Origin: Sorangium cellulosum
Lineage (GTDB): Bacteria; Myxococcota_A; Polyangia; Polyangiales; Polyangiaceae
Length of the DNA stretch: 64,000 bases
Direction of reading: 5' to 3'
Assembly (NCBI RefSeq): GCF_002950945.1
Contig: NZ_CP012673.1
Coordinates: 12,019,501-12,083,500 of the forward strand
Shown here in pieces: positions 1 to 7,433 of the stretch. The position numbers were made by a program, and so were the translations under genes. Each line of letters opens with the position of its first letter. The stretch's first letter is position 1. The notes below the pieces were generated by a model. The model was not told where the DNA came from. It saw only the letters and a program-made list of their open reading frames with translations, and did no database searches.

Positions 1-852
1 GCGCTTGGTACGCGGATCGACGCGTCGTCGCCCGTAGGCGTAGGCGCCCGCGTAGATCGGGTTCTTGAACGTTTCCTGCAGCCTCGTGCGGTTGGGGCGC
101 ACCCAGCGCAGCTGCCCCTTGTCCGGACCCGACGCGACCCGGAGGGGCAACTTCAGGTCGTGCTCGACGAGGTAGCAGAGCACGCCCTGGACCGTGCCGC
201 GGATCTTGAATTGCTCGAAGAGCAGATCGACGACGCAGCGCACCTGCTCGTCGGGATCCTTGACGATCTCGCCCGACGGGCGCCTGACATAGCCGAACGC
301 CAGGAGCGTCCCGAGCTCGCCGCGCTGCGCCTTGGCGAGCTTGCCGGCGTGCATCCTCTGCTTGATGACGTGCAACTCGGCTTCGCTGATCGTGCCCTTG
401 AGCCCGAGCACGAGCCGATCGTTGTAGTTTGCGGGATCGTAGACGCCGTCGAGATCGCACAGCAGCGTCCCAAACAGCGCGCAAACCTCGATCAACTGGT
501 GCCAGTCGCGGCAGCTGCGCGCCAGACGTGACATCTGGAAGCCGATGATGATGCCGACATGATCGAGGCCGACCTCCGCGACGAGGCGTTGGAAGCCGGG
601 GCGCCCCTCGGCGTTCGTGGCCGTGCGCCCCTGATCGTCGTCGATGACGAGCACACGTTCGCGTGACCAACCGAGGGCGACGGCGTGCTCGGCGAGGTCG
701 TACTGCACGCGTGCCGACTCCGGATGGTGTACGATCTGGCTCGGATGCGACTGCCGCACGTAGACGATCGCCAGTCGCTCGACATGCCGCGGCCCGATCT
801 TGGACGAGGCGACCGCCGCACCGGCGCGCCGCTCACCGGCGCCGGCGTTCAT
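1..852 (-). CDS. Large serine site-specific recombinase, C-terminus cut by window edge
   Basis: The 284 visible residues begin with a serine-recombinase catalytic domain. The Y-V-R-Q-S motif puts the nucleophile at about Ser35, followed by DDDQGRTATNAEGRPGFQRL, then an S-R-L-A-R arginine motif and GTISEAELHVIKQRM at the domain end. A recombinase (DNA-binding) domain follows, with the typical NPIYAGAYAYGRRR signature close to the window edge. Members of this family cut and rejoin DNA at attachment sites during integration, excision or inversion of mobile elements. The ATG is preceded at good spacing by GGAGGTGAG, and the start overlaps the stop of a small upstream ORF (ATGA), suggesting translational coupling. 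The coding frame runs without a stop to base 1, so the protein continues outside the window. The RHS fragment diverging on its 5' side suggests the element disturbed that locus. Confidence 0.9.
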   Translation of the reverse strand, partial: MNAGAGERRAGAAVASSKIGPRHVERLAIVYVRQSHPSQIVHHPESARVQYDLAEHAVALGWSRERVLVIDDDQGRTATNAEGRPGFQRLVAEVGLDHVGIIIGFQMSRLARSCRDWHQLIEVCALFGTLLCDLDGVYDPANYNDRLVLGLKGTISEAELHVIKQRMHAGKLAKAQRGELGTLLAFGYVRRPSGEIVKDPDEQVRCVVDLLFEQFKIRGTVQGVLCYLVEHDLKLPLRVASGPDKGQLRWVRPNRTRLQETFKNPIYAGAYAYGRRRVDPRTKR

Positions 853-1064
853 TGCTCACCTCCGCGGCGTGCGAAGACACCTGCAGAGCTCCGCGCACCA
901 TCGCGCCCAGCAGCACGAGGAGCCGGCATCGACGAGACGGGGGAAGGCTGGCCCAGCACAGGGGCAGGGACAGCGGCGTGTTCGGGCCGGGGTTTTTCAT
1001 CCCGCAGTTTCAACCAGCACGTCAGCGCCAGCAGGCGAGCCACGGCGACGATAGGCGCGGGCAA
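849..1064 (-). CDS. Small 71-residue ORF coupled to the recombinase
   Basis: This short reading frame ends with TGA inside the ATGA that starts the recombinase. It would therefore be translated just before it, and the recombinase ribosome-binding site lies within its last codons. The product is basic near the N-terminus and rich in Ala, Pro and Arg, with no recognised domain. High GC makes chance ORFs of this size common, so the overlap is the only real support. It could be a small element-encoded accessory protein or simply a leader that happens to be open. Confidence 0.3.
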   Translation of the reverse strand: MPAPIVAVARLLALTCWLKLRDEKPRPEHAAVPAPVLGQPSPVSSMPAPRAAGRDGARSSAGVFARRGGEQ

Positions 1065-1219
1065 GGAAGACGGAGAGGGTGGAGGTACGGGAGGATGGGG
1101 AGGTGTAAACGGCTTCGCTTGACGCTGTTTACGGACGGTGGATCGACATCTTCCTGCACGACCTGCAGGGGCGATGGCCGGACTGGCACGTCCTCCTCGC
1201 GGAGCGCGAGGGCAACTTC

Positions 1220-4200
1220 ATGCGCCACGACACCGAGGTCACGCGCATGTACCCGCTCTTCTCGGCGTGGACGCCGGGCCGCATCGAGACCCCGGCGCAT
1301 TCGGCGCACCTGGCCGACGTCGACGGCGACGGGGTCTCCGACCTCATCCAGTGCGCCGAGGACGGCATCAGCCGGGGCTGGTGGGTGCACCTGTGGCGCC
1401 CCGAGGGGCCGGAGGGGCCCGGGTTCGAGCCGATGCCGAGCCCGGTCCCCGCGCTGTACGGGTATCCGTGCAACGCGGACCTGCACACGGTGGACGCGGA
1501 CAGCGACGGCAAGGTCGATCTGCTCGTGCACACGGGTACGTTGATCGACGGGGTGACGGTGAGCTTCGGCACCACGTATGACGCTGTGACGTACAAGCGC
1601 CCGGGCGCATGGTCGATCACCCCCACCGGCCTCCCGGTCCTGCTCCCCGGCGGCCGCATGCTCTTCCTCGACGTGAACGGCGACGGCCTGCCCGACGCGG
1701 TCCAGACCGGCCTTCCGGACCGGCAGCTGCGCACCTATATGAACACCGGCGACGGGTTCGCCGCTGCCGTGAACAGCCTGCCCGAGCTCTGGCTCGAGGC
1801 CGACCGGTTCATGAACCTCGCCGTGCCGATCGACTGGAACGACGACGGCCGCCAGGACCTGCTCATGCCGCTGCGGGAGCCGGGCGGCGTGCCCGCGTGG
1901 ATGATCCTCGAGTCGACGGGGACGGTCGGAGACGGCACCTTCAGGCTGGTGGAATCGCACCTGCCGGTCGAGCTCCTCATGCTCGACGCCGAGATTACGC
2001 TCGCGCACGCGCAAGCTCCGCGGGTGACGGACGTGAACGGCGACGGCGTCCAGGATGTGGTGATGTCGTCGAGGCGCTTCTTCAGCCTTTTTCTGAACCT
2101 GCTCAAGGACGAGGATCTCCTCGCGAGCGTGACCGACGGCATGAACTCGCTCGATCCGGACGACCCGGGCTTCCTGCCGAACGTGACGATCACCTACAGC
2201 CGCCTGTCGTCACCGCACCCTTGGGACGGGTCGTCGCCGCTGCCGGTGCCGGACGAGCAAAAGATTTACAACCCGATGGAGAACGCCGTCGAGGAGGAAT
2301 GCGCCTATCCGCTCCGCTGCGCCCTCGGCCCGCGAGCGGTGGTCAGCGGTTACACGCTCAACAACGGCGCGAACCACGAGCGGCGCTTCGAGGTCGCCTA
2401 CAGGAACGGCCGCTACCACCGGCTCGGCCGCGGCTTCCTCGGCTTCGGCAAGCGGATCGTGCGTGATCTCGACACCGGCTCCGGGATCGTGGAGTTCTAC
2501 GACAACGTGACGTTCGACAAGGATCTAAACGTCTTTCCCTATGCGCGCCAGGTCGTGCGGGAGGTCCGCTACAGCCCTCTCGAGAACCACGATCAAGCGC
2601 CCTTCCAGATCGTCGAGCTCTCGCACACGAGCTCGCTGTTCCAGACCGTCAAGACGAACGGCAGCAAGACGTATTTCACGTTACCTGTCTTCCGCAGGGA
2701 CGTGAGGGGACAGGGAGAATACTCGCCGGATGGCGGGCAGAGCGTCGAGGCGTACGCGCTCGACGTGGCGGGGTCCCCGCCGATCGTCATGAGCGACGCG
2801 ACGATCGCCTACGGCGATTACGACGAGCTCGGCAACATCCTCGACGAGTCGTCGTCGACGGAGGGCGCCGACTTCACGCTCCGGGTCAAGCGGAAGTACA
2901 CGAACGACGCCGCCTCCTGGCTGATCGGCCAGCTGGACTCCGTGACCGAGTGCAGCAGCGGCTCGGGGATCGAGCAGTGCCGCACGATGTCGCGCACGTA
3001 CAACACGCGCGGGCAGGTCATCGAGGAGTCCGTCAGCGCCGCGGGCGACCCGCAGACGGAGCTCCACCTGACGTACTCGCGCGACGCGTACGGCAACCTC
3101 AGGCGCACCAGCGCCGTCGACGCGTTCGGCGCGCGCCGGAACTCCTGCATCTCCTACGACGACGAGCAGATCTTCCCGTACGCGCGCTCGAACCCGGAAG
3201 GGCACGTGACGCGGATGAAGTTCGACCCCGGCCTCGGCGTCAGGACGGCGCTCGTCGATCCGAACCACCTCGTCATGCGCTGGGCGATCGACGACTTCGG
3301 GCGCGTCACGAAGGAGATCCGGCCGGGCGAGGAGGACGAGGTGATCACCACGCTCACGCGGACGAAGGACGGCGGCGCGTCCGGCGACGAGTGGAACGTG
3401 AAGGTGCGGACGCAGGAGGCTGGCGGCCGCGACGACACCGTGGAGCTCGACAGCCTGGGGCGTCCGGTCCGGTGGTGGACGCATCGCCCCGACGTGGGCG
3501 CCGGCGCCGGCGAGCGCGTCATGCAGGAGATCGTCTTCGACGCGCTGGGCGAGCACGTGGCGCGACGATCGCTGCCCGCCGGCGAGGACACGCCGCGCGA
3601 TGCGCTGCAGTACGACGACTACAGGTACGACGGCATGGGCCGCATCAAGGAGCACCGGACGCCGTGGGGCACCACGACGACGTACACGTACCGGAAGACG
3701 ACCGTCGAGGTGAACGGTCCAGGCGGCGCGACGACCACGATCGAGAACGATCCGCTCGGTCGGCCGGTGTCGATCACCGACGCGATGCAGGGACAGACGC
3801 GTTATGGCTACGGACCGTTCAGCGGGCTGTGGACCGTCACCGATCCGGGTAACGCGGTGACGACGACCGAGCGCGACGCCTACGGCCGCGTGCGAAAGCA
3901 CACGGATCCCGATCGCGGCCAGACGATCACGGATTATAGCGGATTCGGGCTGCCGACGTACGCGAAGGACGCGCTGGGGAGGGAGCGCTGGTTCGAGTAC
4001 GATCGCCTGGGCCGCATGACGGCGCGCGTCGACAAGGAGGAGGGGAGCGAGAGCACCTACCGCACCACGTGGACGTGGGACCGCGGGGCGACGGGCAAGG
4101 GCAAGATCGCCGAGGTCGAGAGCCCCGAGCATCACCGGACGACGTACAGGTATGATCCGCTCGGGCGGCTCGAGACCGAGCGGCTGACGATCGAGGGCGA

Positions 4201-6379
4201 GACGTTCACGACCGCCTTCGGCTACACCCCCTCGAACCAGCTCAACGTCATCTCGTACCCCACGGACGACGTCGGGGAGCCGTTCTCGGTGTTCTACGAG
4301 CTCGATCCGCACGGGCACGTCCTCGAGGCGCGGAACGCCACGACCGGCGATGCGTACTGGGAGCTGAAGGAGACGGACCGGGCCGGGAGGATCCGGGCCG
4401 AGGAGCTCGGCAACGGCGTCGTGACCGAGCGCTCGTACCACGAGGCGAAGAACCGCCTGGAGAGCCTGCGCACGACGAAGGACACCGCCACGGTCCAGAA
4501 CCTCGCGTACTCGTACGACGACAGGCTCAACCTCAGGCACAGGCAGGACCTACGCCAGGGGAAGGCGGAGTACTTCGTGTACGACAAGCTCGATCGCCTG
4601 AGGTGCGCCCAGCGTGTCAACCTGCGCGCTTGCCTGCTGCAGGTGAACACGTACGCGCCGAACGGCAACATCACCTCCAAGCTGGGCGTGGGCACGTACG
4701 AGTACGACCCCGACCAGCCGCACGCGGTGTCCAGGGCGGGAGACAACTTCTACGGCTACGACGCCGTCGGCAACCAGATCACGAGGCCCGGCGCGACGGT
4801 CTCGTACACGCCGTTCGATAAGCCGGAGACGTTCACGCTCGACGGCGGCGGGTCGATCGAACTCGACTACGACGGCGATCAGAACCGCATCCGGAAGACG
4901 ACGCCGGACGAGGTCACCGTCTACGTGGGCGACCTGTACGAGCGGGTCACCCGGCTCGCTCCGGACGCCGGCGAGCCGGGTGTCGAGCACCGGTACTCCG
5001 TGCTGGTGAACGGGCGGGCGGTGGCGCTCGTGACGCGCGCCGCGGGGACGGCGGACAAGACGCTGTACCTGCATCGCGACAACCTGGGCTCGATCGACGT
5101 GCTCACGAACGACGCCGGCGGCGTGCACGAGCCGCGCAGCTACGACAACTGGGGCAAACGCCGAATGCCGACCTGGGACAGCGCGCCTCCGGGCTCGTTC
5201 GCAGGATCACCTGTCCGGCAGGGTTTCACGGGACATGAGGCCGACGACGAGCTCGGGCTCGTCAACATGCGGGGGCGGATGTACGACCCCGCGATCGGCC
5301 GCTTCTTGACGCCGGATCCGCTCGTGGCGAACCCGCTGTTCGGGCAGAGCTTCAACCCGTACAGCTATGTCCTCAATAACCCGCTGGCGTACGTGGATCC
5401 GAGCGGGTTTGAGCCCGTGTACGAGAGGCCCCCGGTCGACCCCGAGTACGCCAAGGATCCCGAGGTACAGCGCATCTTGGCGTCGGGGTGCCTCGGGCTT
5501 GAGTGCGCCCACCCGTTCTATCACCAGGTAGAAGGCCCGCGCGAGCATGTAGAAGGCTCGCGCGGGGCCGCCGAGGTCGGCGTCGTCGCGCCTCCCGTCG
5601 ACGTGAACATCTACGGGACGAGCTCGGGGTACGTGCCCGAGCCGGCTGCATCCACGCCGGATCGAAGCACGTTCGGCCATGTGGTGGGCAATGGCCTGCT
5701 CGGCGTCGGGGAAGGGCTCGGCGAGCTCAGCGTCGGGCTCGGGCGGTCGCTGGTGCTCAACGCGCTGACGTTCGGCGGCTACGGCGCCTACGAGTTCGGG
5801 ACCGCGATGTGGGACGGGTACAAGGAGGACGGCGTGGTCGGGGCGCTGAACGCCGTGAACCCGCTGTACAACATGCTGAGGACCGGAACCGACGCGGTCC
5901 TCGCCGCCGAGGGAGGCGACTACCGCGCCGCCGGCGCAGCGGGGACCAAGGCGGTCGTGCTCACTCTCGGCGCAGCCGTCGGGTTCGGCAGGGGGCTCAC
6001 GGCGGTGAGCGGAAGAGCCCTGGCGACGAGGGCCGCGACGGGAGAAGCCTGGCTCGTCAGCAGGGGGGTCTTCAAGAACAGACACGGGTTCCTGACGAAC
6101 GGCCGCTACATTCTTGACGACGATGGCATGGTCCCGCATAGGACAGGTAGCCTTGCCCAAGGCAAGAGCCAGTTCTTGTACCGAGTGAATGAAAAGCAGC
6201 TTGTCCTCGACGCCGCGGACTACGCAGATCGCGCAAACCTGTGGAACAAAAACAGAGCAAAGGTTGTATTTGAGGATTTTATCGGCGTACATGCCGAGAC
6301 AGGTCAGAGAACCACCGTCCTGAATCTCTATCGGAACAATAACGGTCTCGTTCACGGTGCGCCGGGGAGTCCTCTATGA
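1220..6379 (+). CDS. RHS-repeat polymorphic toxin protein, 5'-truncated, novel C-terminal tip
   Basis: The N-terminal part carries FG-GAP/VCBS-like calcium-type loops (DVDGDGVSD, DADSDGKVD, DVNGDGLPD, DWNDDGRQD, DVNGDGVQD) over roughly residues 30-280, as in SpvB/TcaC-type shells. A long run of YD/RHS repeats follows. The RHS core, ending in RFLTPDPL...NPYSYVLNNPLAYVDPSG, lies at about residues 1335-1396. Beyond the core is a Gly/Ala-rich linker and a distinct tip (about 1635-1719) with G-K-S-Q-F, VLDAADYAD and a final GLVHGAPGSP. RHS proteins encapsulate and deliver such tips as toxins. I do not recognise the tip's activity. Coherent coding extends in frame upstream of the ATG to about position 1121 (AVYGRWIDIFLHD...), but a stop lies at 1106 and no signal peptide is present. 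The natural N-terminus therefore seems lost. The stop overlaps the next gene (ATGA). Confidence 0.88.
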   Translation: MRHDTEVTRMYPLFSAWTPGRIETPAHSAHLADVDGDGVSDLIQCAEDGISRGWWVHLWRPEGPEGPGFEPMPSPVPALYGYPCNADLHTVDADSDGKVDLLVHTGTLIDGVTVSFGTTYDAVTYKRPGAWSITPTGLPVLLPGGRMLFLDVNGDGLPDAVQTGLPDRQLRTYMNTGDGFAAAVNSLPELWLEADRFMNLAVPIDWNDDGRQDLLMPLREPGGVPAWMILESTGTVGDGTFRLVESHLPVELLMLDAEITLAHAQAPRVTDVNGDGVQDVVMSSRRFFSLFLNLLKDEDLLASVTDGMNSLDPDDPGFLPNVTITYSRLSSPHPWDGSSPLPVPDEQKIYNPMENAVEEECAYPLRCALGPRAVVSGYTLNNGANHERRFEVAYRNGRYHRLGRGFLGFGKRIVRDLDTGSGIVEFYDNVTFDKDLNVFPYARQVVREVRYSPLENHDQAPFQIVELSHTSSLFQTVKTNGSKTYFTLPVFRRDVRGQGEYSPDGGQSVEAYALDVAGSPPIVMSDATIAYGDYDELGNILDESSSTEGADFTLRVKRKYTNDAASWLIGQLDSVTECSSGSGIEQCRTMSRTYNTRGQVIEESVSAAGDPQTELHLTYSRDAYGNLRRTSAVDAFGARRNSCISYDDEQIFPYARSNPEGHVTRMKFDPGLGVRTALVDPNHLVMRWAIDDFGRVTKEIRPGEEDEVITTLTRTKDGGASGDEWNVKVRTQEAGGRDDTVELDSLGRPVRWWTHRPDVGAGAGERVMQEIVFDALGEHVARRSLPAGEDTPRDALQYDDYRYDGMGRIKEHRTPWGTTTTYTYRKTTVEVNGPGGATTTIENDPLGRPVSITDAMQGQTRYGYGPFSGLWTVTDPGNAVTTTERDAYGRVRKHTDPDRGQTITDYSGFGLPTYAKDALGRERWFEYDRLGRMTARVDKEEGSESTYRTTWTWDRGATGKGKIAEVESPEHHRTTYRYDPLGRLETERLTIEGETFTTAFGYTPSNQLNVISYPTDDVGEPFSVFYELDPHGHVLEARNATTGDAYWELKETDRAGRIRAEELGNGVVTERSYHEAKNRLESLRTTKDTATVQNLAYSYDDRLNLRHRQDLRQGKAEYFVYDKLDRLRCAQRVNLRACLLQVNTYAPNGNITSKLGVGTYEYDPDQPHAVSRAGDNFYGYDAVGNQITRPGATVSYTPFDKPETFTLDGGGSIELDYDGDQNRIRKTTPDEVTVYVGDLYERVTRLAPDAGEPGVEHRYSVLVNGRAVALVTRAAGTADKTLYLHRDNLGSIDVLTNDAGGVHEPRSYDNWGKRRMPTWDSAPPGSFAGSPVRQGFTGHEADDELGLVNMRGRMYDPAIGRFLTPDPLVANPLFGQSFNPYSYVLNNPLAYVDPSGFEPVYERPPVDPEYAKDPEVQRILASGCLGLECAHPFYHQVEGPREHVEGSRGAAEVGVVAPPVDVNIYGTSSGYVPEPAASTPDRSTFGHVVGNGLLGVGEGLGELSVGLGRSLVLNALTFGGYGAYEFGTAMWDGYKEDGVVGALNAVNPLYNMLRTGTDAVLAAEGGDYRAAGAAGTKAVVLTLGAAVGFGRGLTAVSGRALATRAATGEAWLVSRGVFKNRHGFLTNGRYILDDDGMVPHRTGSLAQGKSQFLYRVNEKQLVLDAADYADRANLWNKNRAKVVFEDFIGVHAETGQRTTVLNLYRNNNGLVHGAPGSPL

Positions 6380-6777
6380 AACAGGATCTCAGCGATATAT
6401 TTCGACATGGGCTCGCGACATCGGCAACTTGGACACGCGAGAACGTCCGCGAAGCACTTCAAGTGTTGGCATCGTACTCTCCAGGCTCCTACGTGGAGTG
6501 GGAACCTGGAGACGAGGAGTGGGGGCGGGTGCTCGACTCTGACAACGAAATCGTAGGTCTTGTTTGTGCGCGTATACCGATAGGCGCGGTTCGGGACGAC
6601 GTTCCACGCTCGGAGCTACCGAGTGCCGTCACGTGGATTCTATTCAAGTCAACAAGCGAACCATACTATCAGGTTGCGCCAGAGGTTCTCAAGGAAGTGT
6701 TTCGGCGCGAGGTCTCGCGGAACATCGACTATGGATCATTGTCTCTGGACGATTTGTGGTGGGCAACGGTGATCTGA
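6376..6777 (+). CDS. Putative immunity protein for the RHS toxin, copy 1
   Basis: This 133-residue acidic cytoplasmic protein begins MKQDLSDIFRH and contains WEPGDEEWGRVLD, a C-A-R-(I/V)-P-I-G-A segment and a C-terminal DLWWATV. It has no signal peptide or membrane segment. Its start overlaps the stop of the RHS gene by four bases, the expected position for the cognate immunity protein of a polymorphic toxin. It is paralogous along its whole length to the next gene. Base composition is visibly less GC-rich than the flanking chromosome, as is usual for exchanged toxin-immunity cassettes. I do not recognise the immunity family. The assignment rests on position, size and duplication. Confidence 0.75.
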   Translation: MKQDLSDIFRHGLATSATWTRENVREALQVLASYSPGSYVEWEPGDEEWGRVLDSDNEIVGLVCARIPIGAVRDDVPRSELPSAVTWILFKSTSEPYYQVAPEVLKEVFRREVSRNIDYGSLSLDDLWWATVI

Positions 6778-6778
6778 G

Positions 6779-6853
6779 CAACCTGCGACGTCAAATATCC
6801 GAAACGGAATTGTAACGGGTCTCATCCACGGCGGGCCGGGGAGTCCTCAATGA
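6779..6853 (+). pseudogene. Remnant of a toxin 3' end before the second immunity gene
   Basis: The frame ending at the TGA inside the second immunity gene's ATGA reads ...IRNGIVTGLIHGGPGSPQ. This matches the last residues of the RHS tip (...YRNNNGLVHGAPGSPL). The DNA just before both immunity starts is nearly identical, including the gccggggagtcctc stretch. The rest of the tip is absent. It is best read as the stump of a second toxin-immunity module whose toxin part was lost, or of a duplication that copied the toxin's last codons with the immunity gene. Confidence 0.7.
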
Positions 6854-7251
6854 AACAGGATCTCAGCGATGTCTTCAGGCACAGTCGCGCAGCATCGTCG
6901 ACGTGGACGCACGAGAAGGTCCTGGATATCCTTCACGCATTGGCAGCACGCGCGCCGGGCGCCTCGGTGGACTGGGAGCCTGGCGACGAGGAGTGGGGGC
7001 GGGTCCTCGACGCTGACAATGAGGTCTTGGGTCTTGTGTGTGCGCGTGTCCCAATAGGTGCAGCTCGGGACGACGTTCCGCTTTCGGAGCTGCCGAGCGC
7101 CGTAGTTTGGATTCAATTCAGGCACATACACGACCATAACTACCGAATTGCTCCAGAGATTCTTGAGGAAGTGTTTGGGTTTAGAGTCTCGCGGAACGTC
7201 GACTATGAAGACCTGTCGATGAACGATCTGTGGTGGGCAACCGTGTCCTAA
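6850..7251 (+). CDS. Putative immunity protein, tandem paralogue (copy 2)
   Basis: This 133-residue protein has the same length as the preceding gene. The shared blocks are MKQDLSDVFRH, WEPGDEEWGRVLD, VPIGAARDDVP, SELPSAVVWIQF and DLWWATV, and divergence is concentrated in the middle and in the residues following the start. It retains an ATGA overlap, but only with a stump of a toxin tail, so it is an orphan immunity gene. Keeping a second diverged copy can protect against sibling strains that carry the variant toxin. A hairpin that could end transcription lies just downstream. Confidence 0.72.
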   Translation: MKQDLSDVFRHSRAASSTWTHEKVLDILHALAARAPGASVDWEPGDEEWGRVLDADNEVLGLVCARVPIGAARDDVPLSELPSAVVWIQFRHIHDHNYRIAPEILEEVFGFRVSRNVDYEDLSMNDLWWATVS

Positions 7252-7258
7252 ACGGCGC

Positions 7259-7279
7259 GCCCCATCGCGATCGTGGGGC
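7259..7279 (+). terminator. Hairpin after the immunity genes
   Basis: GCCCCA and TGGGGC form a six-base-pair stem around a nine-base loop, eight bases after the stop codon. The following bases are pyrimidine-rich (TTCCTC) rather than a true T-run, so intrinsic termination is only plausible. Confidence 0.4.
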
Positions 7280-7433
7280 TTCCTCGCCGTAGCAGTCCAC
7301 CGACATTTCCCCTCGCAATCCCGGCCGAGAGCTCCTCCCACTCCATGCGGCGGCGCGACACGCGCGTGTCCGGGCGAAGCCCCCGCCGCAGCGCCTCACC
7401 TACGTCGATGCCCCGAGGAGGCCTATCGGTCGC

